Counted from the first letter of the stretch, positions 13,701 through 26,581 are shown. The stretch is DNA of 64,000 bases from Nemopilema nomurai (GCA_003864495.1 ML133414.1:86495-150494); one strand, 5' to 3'. Notes: generated by a model not told the origin, from the letters alone. Program-made: numbers and translations.

Positions 13701-16700
13701 CTCAATGTTAAATGATTGATAGGACTTCAAAAATATTTTATTTTCGTGAACGATGTCTTTGAGAGGCTGCTAAAACTCAATGCTCAGGCTAAAATTTCGT
13801 TCAGTACACGTAGGCAAGTAGGGCGTCTTTAGTAAAACAGAAATCAAAATTTATAACTACTAACATAAAAAAGTTGACTAAAAATTGTCCAAATTGACAC
13901 AATTTCTGCATCTAATTTTGCTGCCAAATTAGATACAAATAAAAACAAGCTGTCTTTCGTTTCACAAAACTTTCTATATTGCCATTAGAATCATTAGAAT
14001 TGTCTTTAAACTGCACTTCGGGTTATGTTTTCAATTTCATATCAATTCATATCAATGCTTGCTTACCTTGATGTCGAAATGCAAATACCGTTTTGCCATG
14101 TCCCTAGAGACCAATTTTTCCGTGATTTCCTGAAAAATATGCCAAGCAAATAGTTTCTTAGAGCATGGTTAGTAAAGAATCCATAAGGCTATCCATTTCT
14201 TCGACTTAAATGTAAGCTCAATCAAACTTATCGAGAAAATGGAATACAGATGAAGGTATGGAAGCCTAAAATAGTGTCCACATTAAGGAAATGGCCTATC
14301 TCAGCTTAGCTTAGCTCGACAATCTGAGGCCATAAGTGCAAAAGTAGTACAAAGTAGTACAAAATCACCTCTGGTACCAAAATCACTTCTAGTACAAAAG
14401 TACAAATTACAAAACTATTTTGTACAGTAGATGCTCCAAAACTAAACATACCACTGGAACAAGCTTGCTACACTCGTGTCCTGGGCATAATATATTCAGG
14501 GTATCTCCATCAACAATCTTTGTCGAAAGGTACCTATCGTTGAAAGTGAACATGAATAATATCTATTTTAATTCTAGTTTGGATGAGATTGTTTGAAAAA
14601 ATGATAAAAAAGAATTCGAAATAATTATCAAGATGGTTTTTGGATACAAAGTACTTCTGGTGAAAGCCCATGGGAAGTTAGATATGGTTATATTATAACA
14701 AGGTATATGCCAAGATACCAAGACGAGTTGACAATACCAATATTATGTTAATCAAGTCAATCTGCAAATCCTAAAATTACCTTCCCCAACAGGGCTTGCA
14801 GAATGTATGCCCACATGGAATATCAATTGTGTTGTCATCACTTGAAATCACTTCATCGCAAATATCACAGTTGTGCTGCAAAACAAATTCCTTGTGTTGC
14901 AAAGAACATTCAGTAATAAAAATTGTAAAATGAATTAGCTATAGATATTTTTGAGGAAACAATGTTGTGATCAGGACAGGTAATTAAAGACGTTGACCAA
15001 GATTTTACTGCATCCCTTTATATGGAGAAAATGTCCAGTTACGTTACTAGAAAAGTTGCACTCATCCCTGAAGCTAAATTCATCCGTTTTCTTCATCACT
15101 ATAAGCATTTCGTCTGCACAGTGCTAGTATTACATCAATGGCTAACCCAGCATGCTTAACTAAAGAAACAGATCGATACATGCTGTGCAATAAACCGCTT
15201 TTACTGGGAACCACAATCTTGTGGTCCATAGGACAGGTGGATTTTGTGCATAACTAAAAAGTACTAGCAGTTTGATTAGATCTTGCAAATTACAACAGCT
15301 TTGTCCAATACATCAAAAATTAAACTGTGTGAAAAGGGTTCTACTCCTTCATAAGAATAAGAAATATACTTTGATAGTGGCACTGTCACTGGTTGGAACT
15401 TCAGGCCTCTTTTTGACACCGTTGAGCTTGTTTTTCATCGCATCTATAGCAATGTGGTCTGCAAAGGAAGCTTTCTGAGTCATGAAGCTTTCTGAGAGAA
15501 GGTAGAGAGATGCCTTCAAATAAGTCATACAAATGAAAAATTGACATTTTATGGAGGTCTTCGTGAGTTTTTTCAAGACAACAAGCTATAGCACATTTTG
15601 TAGCAAGGGATTATTTCATTATCAGGAAGTTTGTGCATCAAGTACTTGAGAAGGCAGTCCTGAATTTTATTTAGTCTCTATTTGACAATTAGTTCTAATC
15701 CAACCATTTTTCTTTACATGATGAAAAGAAGCATGCATGGAACATACCTTGAGACAGTTTAACACCAGCTTTGTCACAAGCTGCAAGTGGGTCATCCATC
15801 CAGGACTCTAATAGCTGCTCTCGAGACCATTCATGGTCACGCAAAAGTGCCTCAGCAGTAAACAGGGGTATCTGAATAAGTGGAAAGAGGTATCTGGAAG
15901 GCTCAAATCTAGTTGTGCATCAGATAAAACATTGAGTATTATGATGTATTTTATCATATCAACCACAACTTATTTTCATTAAACTTGCCATCTTAATGAT
16001 CCCAGTCTGATTACTTCTTATCCATATATAGACATTTAGGTTAAATTTGCATTGCTCATGTTGAGATTTTGGAATAGAAATTTCTCAAAATAAAGCCTTT
16101 ATATATCTTGTTGTGTGAATAATAATTTTAAAATTTCATGCAACATAAATGAACTGAAAACTATATCAAAGTGAGATTTTTATTCCAGAAGAGCTTGTGG
16201 ATGTCCACTTCCCACTCTAGGCAAATTAACATAAAGGCATATACCTGGAGCATATCAGAAGTTTCAACAATTAGTTGGTCTTTTATTTCCTGAAGATCTT
16301 GAGCACAGAGTCCAAAATACTGAAACAGACCAGACAACCAGTATGAAAAATTGGGAACATAACTCAAAATCTGCCTGTAGATGGATATCTGAGAGATTCT
16401 GGGTACTTTCTTCAAATTCTAAGACTAATTTTCTACAAATATCAATTTAAGACCTATGGAATCTAACAACCTTTAAAAATCACTACACATGTAGCCTCAA
16501 AAAAGTTGAAGAGCCTTGGAAGAAAATTTCCAAGTGACAAAAATACTTCACCTCCTCATCTTGCAAAGTATACAGAGTTCCTTCCTCTGTATCCAAAATA
16601 ACATCCTCCTGTCATAAAAAAATGATGACCAATAAGAAAGACCTCCAAGAAACAAGTATTGATATGTATGTATATAGATATATGGATAAATAATACATAT

Positions 16701-18123
16701 TATGTAAATATAAACAATATTAATAAGTTATGCTCATACAAATACAAAAAGCTAGTACAAAAACAAAAAGTTCCCCAGGCAAATCTATTACTAATTAGTA
16801 TTACTGTTATGACTTTAGCTGAAAATAACTTTTTTATCCCAAGATCACAAGCCTTCAGCAGTTCATTAGAAAACAACAAAAGGAGAATCAAAGTTATCAA
16901 ATCTCATTGAGAACTATAGAAATAAGATGAATGAAGAGAATAAATGTAGAACATCATTCAAAACTAAGCTTGAAAACAAATTATGACTTATCTACCTGCA
17001 CATTGAAGACCATTTTGGCCTCTAAGAAAGCTGCTACTGCATCATGTTGATGTTTCTCTGCAATTTCACATGCTGTCAAACCTGAATTGTCTTCAATAAA
17101 AAGTGAAGCACCATTTGCAACCAAACTCTAAAAGTACAAAACTTTGTTACTCAAATGGAGCAACATTTTTTCTTCTTTCCAAAAAGTTTTAGCAACTAAA
17201 CAAATCTTGTTTTAGCTCCCTGAGATTGCCAATGGTAGACTTGTCTGATCATTGATTAAACTGATCAGCAAAGCAAGTGATTATACAATATAAAAATACA
17301 TTTCAGAAACAATAATCATTTTTTGTTGATAACTGATGTCAAGACCAAGAGTTTTGCTGACAAGGAAAGTACCTGAACACATAAGGAAAGACCAGATGAA
17401 GCAGCCATGTGAAGTGCTGTCTTATTATCCTAAAACAAATTGCCATTTAAAAAAATCAGAGCAAAATTTGAAAAAAAGATGAGTTCACAGATTCATAAAA
17501 CATTATGTGTCCTGCTTGTCTTTATTAAGAGCTTGAATTCTAAAACCAAAATTACATGCTTTGTTGTCACAAATTAAAACCCATCAGAATGATAATATGT
17601 TTTGAAGAACACAATAGGTAGAAAATCAAAATATTTCAATTGATGTGGTATACAACTGTATATCCTGTAGCGACAGTCCCCTGGTCAATGTTACAATGGC
17701 GCCAAAAATTCCTAAAAACATGAAACCTACAACATCAGCAGCATCCAGCTTCAGTTTTTCTCTAACTCCATCACTGGCAGCCTTTCCATTCCATCTCAAC
17801 AGCATGTGAAGACAATCCAGCCTTCTTTGATCAACACTCTTCATTTTTCCAGATGATGTAAGCATCAACATGTGCAATGAAGTCTGTTCTAGTGAATTTT
17901 GTTTGTTAGGGTTTCCACCTCTTAGAAGAAAGTCTTTTAGCAATGATTTCATCCCATACTTAGCAGCATAATGAAGTGCTGTGTTGTGGTGAACATTGTC
18001 TTTGTATGGGTTATTCAAATCCAACCTTTCTCTGATATCAGGATTTTGCAAATAGAGCTGAGAAGCAACAACTTCATTTCCTTCCTGTAATGCCTTCTTA
18101 AATTTGTGTGATGAGTTTCCCAT
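3881..18123 (-). CDS. ANKIB1: ANKIB1 copy A: ankyrin/RBR E3 ubiquitin ligase with C-terminal SH3 and UIM, complete
   Basis: Twenty-five coding exons with matching phases and GT-AG ends: 18123-17731, 17429-17373, 17127-16996, 16608-16552, 16319-16245, 15871-15748, 15491-15370, 14875-14781, 14533-14452, 14129-14067, 13589-13429, 13156-13068, 12605-12524, 12025-11977, 11593-11520, 11361-11301, 10949-10863, 10430-10361, 9851-9706, 9334-9153, 8302-8254, 6794-6437, 5493-5335, 4534-4274, 3933-3881. They sum to 3081 nt, or 1026 residues plus TGA. The N-terminus [12 protein letters not shown] matches ANKIB1; ankyrin repeats lie around 45-190, RING1 (CDIC...CGHTFC) about 322-380, IBR about 400-490 and RING2 about 507-551. 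Cys525 in GCNHMTC sits at the position of the catalytic cysteine of RBR ligases such as HHARI. The conserved Ariadne-like region follows to about 733. A basic/acidic linker leads to an SH3 domain (about 933-986) and a terminal UIM (about 1010-1026). An acceptor just upstream of the ATG implies a spliced 5'UTR. The acceptor of exon 7 is the least certain junction. Confidence 0.9.
6795..8253 (-). other. Intron 21 of ANKIB1 copy A
   Basis: A 1.46-kb intron between exons 21 and 22. I see no extra exon in the required phase. It has a poly-C tract near 7766-7774 and no recognisable mobile element. Confidence 0.5.
8254..8302 (-). other. ANKIB1: Small linking exon 21 of ANKIB1 copy A
   Basis: A 49-nt exon with clean ends (cttag before, gtaagt after). 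It accepts the two-nucleotide overhang of exon 20 and delivers phase 0 to exon 22. It encodes a short K/R-rich stretch ending VHRRES. This exon ties the ubiquitin-ligase part to the SH3/UIM exons, which would otherwise look like a separate gene. Confidence 0.75.
8831..9019. repeat. Dispersed repeat, copy 1 of 3
   Basis: About 190 bp with recognisable relatives at about 28385-28503 and 50840-51039. Shared landmarks in order are a segment reading like gacgca-ccatgg, then agcatccagtt, a GC-richer middle with caatattgtt, gaatgaa-cgcgagt, and an end attttggcaggag. No coding potential is evident. It marks the edge of the ANKIB1 duplication. Confidence 0.7.
9062..9146. repeat. Degenerate tandem repeat, roughly 12-13 bp units, copy A
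   Basis: Repeated cggacatattc/agactc units in the intron just downstream of ANKIB1 exon 20. The same array, rearranged, is present in copy B at about 28548-28625. Confidence 0.75.
14360..14396. repeat. 18-bp minisatellite, two units (copy A)
   Basis: Two units of the type accaaaatcacttctagt in an ANKIB1 intron between exons 9 and 10. Copy B holds an expanded version. Confidence 0.75.
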
Positions 18124-21100
18124 ATTTAATTCCTGGTAAAAAGAAGAAAAATATAAACAAGAAGAACATACAAACCAAATTTTAGTCGAAAGCTTTAAAA
18201 GTCAGCAAAAACTCCAATAATAACTATATACTTTCAAAACTTAAAAATATGCTAGCAGCAATTAAAGTAAAAGAAAGGCAATGTATTTTTTATGTAATCC
18301 GTACATGGTTATGCATTTTTTCCTACTTTTGACACAGTATCAAAAGAGCTGACTCAGTCTCAAAGTAGCAGATAATCATAGCTCTTACACCACAAACATC
18401 AAATCTAGGAAAATACCAAAAAATAGCAGACATAGTTTAAAGCAACCAGAAAAAGAAAATAGATGGAAATATCTTCCTTTACATCTAGGTGGAATAAAGA
18501 TAAATCAAATAATTTCTATCAATGATTTCTATAAATAATTTCTATCAATGAAAAACTTCTCCGGGCTAAACGAAAAGGCAATGTGATGCTGTGTCGCAAA
18601 TTGATTACTATCCTCCAATACAGCACATGCTTGCAAGTCCCAAAAATGATTCGGTTGGTTAGTAAATCGAAATTTTGATTAATTCCTTGAAAGTAGACGT
18701 TCCACAAGGCTGGGTCATACTTTCAAAACAAAGACATATCAAGAAAATGAAAGTATTTCAGTCTATGATGTAACAAAAATAAGCCATATATTAAGGTTGT
18801 ATGCATAAAGAGTAATTTTCTATCTGCTTCACACCACTAAGGGCAATCTAAATTTGTCCAAGCCATCACAAACTCATCTTGCTTCATGAAACCCAATTTA
18901 TCTGATTTAGGCCAAAATATTGTTCTTATGTGAACAGGCCGAATATCTTAAGATTACTTCGAAGGGCTCAACATAACAGTTAAAAACAGCACCCACGTTG
19001 AAAGTACACTTTGGGAAATACCTAAGTATTGTAATGACTTTACTCGGCTCCTCAGTGAACGTTCGATCCAGTTATATGGCATTTTCTTCCGAGTTCATCA
19101 TTGTTTTTCTTCTCTGCTCCGCAACCATCGTTCCTGCTTTATTATGAAGGGATTGTGACGTCATCCTGTATTTCCTCGTGCTTCATGTGCTTCCGCAGAT
19201 GGAATGTTTACGCTGACATTTCCGTCACTCGATACCATGGAAAAAACGCTAATCAAAGGAAACTTACACGACGTTTTTACGTGAACTTATGTGATTAATG
19301 ACAGCGTGACCAAGGAATCATGATCAATAAATTTTCAAGGTCATATATTGGGTAGATAACATATTTGCTACATGAACTCAAACTTCCTCAAATATTTCCT
19401 TTTGCACCACATCCTTCTTCAGCATTTTGAAACTGGAAGGGTGACACAAGAAAGGGGTACGATATCCAGAAATGGAGATACCCGCACAGTTACCTTAAGA
19501 AGGAAGACATTTTACGAAAAATTGAACTTGGTCCCGATTTCTGTTCAAGAAAAACAGTGAGCAAGAATTTCTAATCCTCTTTTTCAAGTTGATAGATGTG
19601 ACAAAAGCCACACTGGATGTTTGGAATGAACTGAATTCCAGGGGCGCACATGGCATATTTTAAGGGCAGGGGTTTCGTGGTAGAAATGGGGCATAAAGGC
19701 ATTGGATTTCCATGGGAATAAGACAAAATTCACTTCCTTTCCAAAAAGGGCAGGGGTTGTCACCCTCACATTATAAGACATTGTATATAAGACATTGTGA
19801 ACACAATAATCAGTTTTTGTCACTAATCAACTTAGTTATAGATTATAACTACCACCCATAAGGTTAATGGGTAAGTCAACTATGATGTACAGTCTAATAA
19901 AAGATGAATGAATTTCGAATCTTGATAAATGTTGGGTACATGCCCGATTTATAAGGATAATTTTAGGAAAACAATGAAGATGAAGCTGCTAGATATGACA
20001 CGAACGTTTTTTAACGAAAATAAAAGAACAATATTTACAGCCTGATTGCTTTGTTCATTCATATTCCAGTTGAGAAAATCCAAAGACATATCAAAGCAAA
20101 TCAAAACTTAAAGTGCTAATTTCCGAATACGGATATGATTCTGCGTACGTATGCGATGTGAACTTGTTACATGATCAACAATTTTTAGAATTAAATTCAT
20201 CATGATTAGGAGATCAAGTGTTGAGTATGGTACCACTTAATTGACGTTTAGACACATTCAAGTGGGTTAAACCTCCACTGTCACTGTTTATAAGATGACC
20301 TTTAATTGAAGTGGGCACTAGAATTTCACAAGCTGGTATTTCCCACGGAAATGAATGATAGGGAAACTTTGAAAACTGACAAACTCCGTCAAAGAAGGTT
20401 ATCGGTTGTGCTCCGTAATAGCCTTTAAGGAGTTGTGGGGCTAGCAAGCTTAGGGGCACGAACAGAGAGCTACAATCAATGTGATGTCGATGTGATTGAC
20501 AACTATTTCTAAGGAGTACTGCAGCATTTTAACGAGATTTTTACAAGTTTTAAAAAATAAGAAGAATGTTTATCTGCACAGTCAAGTGTATAAAAAATCA
20601 AACTTTTTCATTTTAGCTTGATAATCTAGAAATATGTAGCATCGTGGAAGAAATACGAACAAAATATATCTTTGTAGGTATATGACTGTTACGGTTCTTT
20701 CCAAGTTCAGCAAAATTGGATTGTCAAATATCCATTTATTTGACAAGCTTCTCTAACTAAGACCAGTTTCGCTGCCCAACTCTACATTTTTCATACCAAC
20801 GAGCTTCTCTATCTCTTAAACTTATAAGGTTTTTCTATTTTTACTTATAGATGGTAAGCAAAATTTGTATTTCAATCTTGAAGATATTTTGGGGCGTTAT
20901 TACAATATTAGGTAGCAATGCCAATATACAAGTCAAAACCATGTAAATTGGTATTGTTACTATTACCATTATAATGTCCGTGTTTATAATTATCAAGCCA
21001 TTTGCTTACGAAGGGACCACCATGCATACATTTGGGTTGGGTTCAAAGAGAACATACGTGCACTCGATCTCAAGGAGAGAATACACTAGGATTGTGTGGA

Positions 21101-21366
21101 AAAACTGCTCAATGAAAATGACCAGTAGTGGCATAGGAACAGGGGGCCAGAAGGGCCATCTTGGCAAACTTCGCAGAAGTGCCCCTTATAAACCCTAAAG
21201 AGCAAGTGCCTTCTTTTATCTGACCTACGCCACTTTTTAAGTGCTTTCCACGCCAATGATGAATACTCGTTGCAAAAACATGTTCAGAAATAAATGTCTT
21301 TTGTTCTTGATTGATTTTCTTCGTGGTAAAATGGCATGGCGATGATTCTGAGTCCGTCTTTGTATG
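18124..21366. other. 5' flank of ANKIB1 copy A
   Basis: Upstream region, duplicated at 38.1-41.0 kb. An acceptor-like site just upstream of the start codon shows at least one non-coding 5' exon lies in here, but it could not be placed. Open frames conserved between the two copies are explained by recent duplication and show no protein-like features. Confidence 0.5.
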
Positions 21367-21899
21367 CCCAAACGCAATGAAATTCAAATTTAAATTTCTT
21401 TCATTAACATTTTTGTTTAATATTTATCAATTTCTAACAATTTTTAACAATTTCTTTCATTAACATTTATCATTTACATTTTTACAGCGTGTTTATTGAA
21501 AATTATTTACTTATGGTCTAAAACATAAAGAAGAATTTAAGAATTATAAAGAGAATGTCTGTGAGTGTTGCCTAGGACACCGAGATAAACCCGAAAGGTT
21601 ATCGAGCCCAGTGCCCTATTACATACGCGTGTGATATACATTAATATCATACAATCTGAATTTCAAAAAAAGTTAAAAGCAACAGTAACAGAACAAAATT
21701 ACAAGAGAGAATAATTAAATGAAAGTGGAAAAGGAGGGGGACACGACAGCTTCTAATTTGAGGTGAATTTTATGAGGAGAGTTGAAATAGAGATTTTATG
21801 AATTCGTTAAAATGGAGTGGAGCAGAGTGGTCGGTTGTATTTATACTAATATTGGTATAGTAGTAAGTTGAAAAGAAATTTACTGATTAAATTTTTGCT
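21367..21899. other. Non-coding spacer between duplication blocks
   Basis: AT-rich stretch with short direct repeats of tttctttcattaacattt around 21395-21475 and a GC-richer segment around 21560-21625. No match to the other duplicated blocks and no gene recognised. Confidence 0.4.
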
Positions 21900-21904
21900 T
21901 GATT

Positions 21905-21961
21905 TGTTGAGAATGCTCCATAACTGCAAGTGCAGCTTCCAAAATTTGTGAATCTTTAATT
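21905..21961 (-). other. TMBIM6 3'UTR remnant
   Basis: About 57 bp nearly identical to 57431-57487 of the intact gene, ending at the position of its stop codon. It shows that the pseudogene once extended this far and that the ORF at 21960-22284 interrupts or replaces the final exons. Confidence 0.75.
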
Positions 21962-22284
21962 CAGGCCTTGCCGTAAGAATTTGAGTAGGCGGGCGATAAA
22001 TCCTCATTGGTGTCAGGTAGGCGATTTTTACAATTCAATTGTATGTTCTTGAAAAAATTAGTCCCTTTGATGTAGGCTTCAAATGCAGTCTTCACACTCC
22101 CTTTACAAAGTGGATTCGCGAGAATCACTGCTTTGTGTTTTGCACAAAGCTTGCACCAAACGAATGTCACCAGCTTCTTCCCTTTGATTGCTTGGACTTT
22201 AGTCCGAAGCATGTCCTTGTTCTTGTATTTTTCAAACGTCTTCAACTCCACAATCGATCCTTTTTGCTTAACATTACTTGCCAT
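21960..22284 (-). CDS. Transposon-type zinc-finger ORF fragment (ZNF862/hAT-like N-terminus)
   Basis: An uninterrupted 107-codon frame starting MASNVKQKGS, with a WCKLC (CxxC) knuckle followed by KH and then a GTNFFK motif. This arrangement resembles the N-terminal zinc-binding segment of transposon-derived ZNF862/hAT-like proteins, which are common in cnidarian genomes. It lacks the transposase body. It sits exactly where exons 8 and 9 of the TMBIM6 copy should be: a remnant of the TMBIM6 3'UTR lies on its left and broken exon 7 on its right. The family link is from memory of motif pattern only. It could be a domesticated or dead fragment. Confidence 0.35.
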
Positions 22285-24022
22285 GTTTCACAAAATAAAG
22301 ACTGAGTTCTTTCAATTCAACTGAGAAAATTCAGTTTGATTTGCTGCGACGGACTGCAGGAAACAAAATTTCCAGACGAACTCATTGTCACCATTCTTCC
22401 TCTTTTCAATGATCAGCTATGTTTCATATAGGATGAAGGCATAGAACAAAGCCAAGCCACCGTAGAGCTGGATCTGTGGGTGGAATAAAGGACAGTGAAG
22501 AGAAATTCAGGTATCAAAGATGCTGAAATGTAATAACACGGCATATGTGGCAAAATTAAAAGATTTGAAATTCTGAAAAAAAAGAATTGTAGAAATGGTG
22601 GGATGCTTTACCCAACAAATTGAATGAAATGCTGCAAAGATAAAGGCATCATCACAATTTGTCATATGGGAATTGAAAACAAAGCTGGAAAATTTCCTAA
22701 ATTTTACCTAATTTACTTTCTGAAGTTTTAACTAAGTAAGACATGTAAAAGACACCTCTAAATCGTATCAAAAAATACAAAAATTATTGTACAAACGTTA
22801 TATATAAGATAGGATCCCAAGAAAATGTTTGCAATGCCAAGTAGCAACATCACTGAGAGACAGGAAAGCAAGGTAGTGCCTAAGAAGAAAAATTCATCAT
22901 TCTTTGTTCAATGAGTTCGTTGAAAACAAAATGAATGAAATTTGATAAAAGAGCTAAAGTGGTCTGTGAATGAAACATTTCTTGGCAAAAGACACTGTCT
23001 GAAAGCCAAGGCTCTAGTCAGCCTTCAAAAAAGGTAACGGAATAGTTAAACAGTTGATAGAAAGTGACCTCACCAAGGCCCAATGTAACAGTAAGTATAA
23101 CATATAAAAGCAAGTTTATGGTCTGTCTCTTTAAAATTTCTAAGAATTCCTATAGAGCATCAAATATCTAATGCAAACATATTTTTTATATAAATGTAAT
23201 TTTCAACATACCAGTAAGATAACTTCTCTCCTTTTCCCACAAGTCACTCAATGAAAAGCAGGCAAATATGAAGCCCGTTCCAAGGAAGGCAGTTGGGATG
23301 ATGCTGGTGGAATGAAGATTTATGATATCAATACTGGTAATTTGTTTACACATGTAATACGTTTAATGAATATCACAAAAAGGAGTCAAATCATCAAAAC
23401 TAAAAGGATGAGTTAAAGTAAACTAGAAGCCAATGATGCTATGCTTATAGATTTACATGCTTATAGACTTTGCGTTTATGTTCCTTTGAAAAGACCCTTC
23501 TTACAAAAAGTGTTGACTGAGAATGGTATGCTGTGGGTCATTTTCTAACATTTACATACTCTGAGGAGTGACAAACAAAAAAGTGCTTCAAGTATATCTT
23601 GTCATTGTGACATCTAATACTTTTGCAAAACTCAGTGACAACAAAAGACTTCTTCAAAAATATCTAATTCATTTTCAAAATATGAAAAATATCTAATTTT
23701 TTGTTAACTCATATTGAAAGTGGTACTGAGAAAATTTATTAACCTTCTGTCAATTTCAATAACAACATTCATAAGTGGTCCAAGTCCGAGTCCTTTGAAA
23801 GATAAGAAAATATTATACTTGATAGTGACATAAAATGATTCTAAATAGCATTTGCCAACCCAACAATGACCTGCTACAAGTTGTTTTTAGTTTGTTAAAA
23901 TTCAAAATACCATCAGTGCTTAGCTGTAACTCGAATAAACATCATTTAATATTCTTTTGAATATCCCCACCAACAATCAAAACATGAAGTATTTGTGTAT
24001 TTCAGACTTGTCAACAACTAGC

Positions 24023-24300
24023 TTGCTAAGGCGCGCATTTTACCAAAAAAAATATATTCACATTAAAGTAGGGAGAAACGCCATGTTTTCACAAAACTTG
24101 GCAATAACAATTTTTTCGAAAGAGGGATTGAAAGAAGCAACGGGTTATTAAGATATCAATCGATTTCGAATCTGCAAGGCTCTTTGTTTAATAATTAACA
24201 AGGAGCGCGATTTAAAGGGTGCTTATAAACTAGGCGCGTGATTTATTGCGCGTCTTGGCAACGATAGGAGCGCACCAAGGCGCCTTAAACGGAGAGGCCT
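24023..24300. repeat. Copy-1-specific segment in a TMBIM6 pseudogene intron, possible small transposon
   Basis: The two TMBIM6 copies match up to about 24022 and again from about 24303, but this segment differs entirely from its counterpart (about 59701-59845). Its ends carry ctaaggcgcgc on the left and gcgcaccaaggcgcctta on the right, which gives weak inverted symmetry. It is a small non-autonomous element or a local replacement. Confidence 0.35.
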
Positions 24301-25620
24301 GATACAGCATTCTTTTTGGGACTTTTGAATAATCAAGTGTAATTGTAAACATGTGTGACAAAGAAAGCTTTCCTGTATTTCACCTCTCTTCCCATGACTT
24401 CAATTAAATGGCCCCTAATCAGCCCTCTTTAACAAAAACTTTAACAACCAGCCCCTTGTCACACTAGATATCACAAATCCTTGGTTAACATTAATATAAT
24501 ATTGAAATCAAAAGAGAACAGAACTTCAACAAAAGAAAGGACCAACCTGTACAAAATGAAAAACCACCAAGGAAACCTGCAATAACCAGAAAGACTTGAT
24601 GAAAAAAATCAGTTAGAGAAACATATTCATTCCATCACTTTGGTAGGTGAAAAGAATAAGTTTGACCCAAACTATGTGGCAGTTAGTGAAAGAGGTCTTT
24701 GTGGGGGCTTTGCTATAATCCAAACAGTTACCTAAACCACAGTCTGAGATGATCTGAAGGCCCCTCTCTCAACTGATGCTACCTGGAGTAAAGGCTGGCA
24801 CAACTCCTGTCTTAGATCTAAATATGCCATAGCTGTCATGTTTAAGCAAGACAAACTTACTAGTACCATGATTAACATCTTGGTTATGTCTAGGTTGTGG
24901 ACCATATCTTTTAAGCATAAATAATGTATTAGCGTATTGAAAAACTAAAGATGAAGTAAAAAAGCAGTGCTATGTAAAAATCACAAAGTATCAATCAAAA
25001 CTCAAATCTGTTGTTCTGTGGTACAAAGATATAGGTGGCAAATTCATTTTAACCCTATTCAGATCTGTTGATGAAGCTCAGGCAGTCTCCTCAAGGATGT
25101 CTTTAGAGAACAGGTAGTGCAAGTAAATGGGAAAGTTTTGACAATGGAACTAAGGTGGGGATTGGTTATCTAAATGTGTTACTACTAATGCTGGAGGTCA
25201 AAACGTTTGAGATCCACTTTTGTCAAATCACCTCTAACAAAACATGGCTTGTGGCAGGAATTCATAAACACATTCACGGGTTTTGGCAGTGGTAAATTTC
25301 ATTTAAAAGACATGTCACTTACCAAGACGCTTCATCTGGTTTTTTGGCTCATTTGGGGTGAACGCCAATGCAAGCATGAGGCCAATGCCAATAATGCCAG
25401 ACAAAAATCCACCCTGGGAAGAATGAAGTGTTTGATTACAACCATTCAGGTACAAAGACTTATATCAATAGCAGATTTCAGGCCTTGGCTATCAATGCTA
25501 GAGTCCCCTAAAAATGGTGGCTTGGTATACTTCATATATATATAAAGAAGCTTACAGCGAAACGTCGACCAAGTTGTTTTTTTATTGAGCATCTATATAT
25601 TTATATGTATATAGCACTAG

Positions 25621-26581
25621 ATAGAAGGGAAAACCCAAACGTGGCTACTGATACCCTAGTGGGGTTGGCATCTCTGGTTCTCGAAAACAACTACTTGTAA
25701 TTCAATGATAGGTTTTATAGACAGATGTTAGGCACCGCTATAGGAATTAAGTTCGCTCCAGTTTATGCAAACCTCTTTATGACTGGTTTGGAAGAAAGAT
25801 TGTTGAAGGAATCAGGGGGCACACCCGTTGTCTGGATGAGATTCATCGATAAGGTTTCTTCATCTGGACACATTGAGAGGAGAAGCTTGAGACCTTCATG
25901 AACTTTCTTAACAGTAGCCATGATACCGTTAAGTTAACAGGGGAGCACTCTAGGGAGAGTATAAGTTTCCTGGACGTTAAAGTTAGTGTAGTGTAGGTCA
26001 CATACCATCCAGCCTTGAATAATTTGGGTGACAGGGAGACTTCATTCTATGCTTACAGTATCAGAAGAGCATAGGCAGGTGGTTCCTCAGCCACCTCTAA
26101 TATCATTTAAGAGATTTAAAAATCTTAAAGATATACTGGTTAGGGTTAAACTTCATAGTGGGGAGCAGGGGTTTCGCATAGCAAGGGTTGTACTCCATGT
26201 GGCAAGTTTCGATGTCAAATGTGTAATGTTATGTGTGACAGTGATACTTTTACTTCCAATATAACTGATAAGGAATATAAGATAAATTTTTCGTTTAACT
26301 GTGATTCGCCAAATGTTGTGTATCTTATGGAATGCAAAGTCTGTGATGTACAGTATGTGGGTAGCACTTCCACGCCGTGCAATCGTAAGTTTATCGGGGG
26401 CTCTTCGGGTATACCTCAGGCTGATTTTTGCCGACATTTTGCAGGGAGGGATCATCATGGGTTTCTCGAAGATATTAAAGTAACTATTATAGATAAACTT
26501 AATGGGAATGGTAGGATACGTGAAAGTTTCTGGCAGTATAAGTTAGAAACCTTCGCGCCCCGGGGCCTTAATATTAGGTAA
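25621..26581 (+). pseudogene. Penelope-like RT/GIY-YIG fragment, plus-strand copy
   Basis: Several stops and frame shifts interrupt the RT part, which is also internally deleted relative to the minus-strand copy. The C-terminal GIY-YIG endonuclease domain is the best-preserved part (26219-26581): VVYLMECKVCDVQYVGST is followed by a conserved FWQYKLETFAPRGLN ending. The terminal stop follows at once. Reverse transcriptase plus GIY-YIG nuclease is the signature of the EN-containing Penelope-like retroelements. Confidence 0.8.

Larger units (their letters stand above)
8876..21366. repeat. Segmental duplication block, ANKIB1 side, copy A
   Basis: About 12.5 kb that reappears at about 28385-41036 in the same orientation. 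Similarity covers exons, introns and the 5' flank, with nearly identical long stretches. The left edge lies in a short dispersed repeat around 8831-9019. The right edge is near 21366, where copy A and copy B diverge within an otherwise matching stretch. Copy A carries about 235 bp near 21027-21263 that is absent from copy B. Confidence 0.9.

Noticed and set aside
19584..19823. Minus-strand 79-codon frame almost identical in both duplicated blocks (also 39520-39759)
   Set aside because: The identity is explained by recent duplication of non-coding DNA; no protein-like features.
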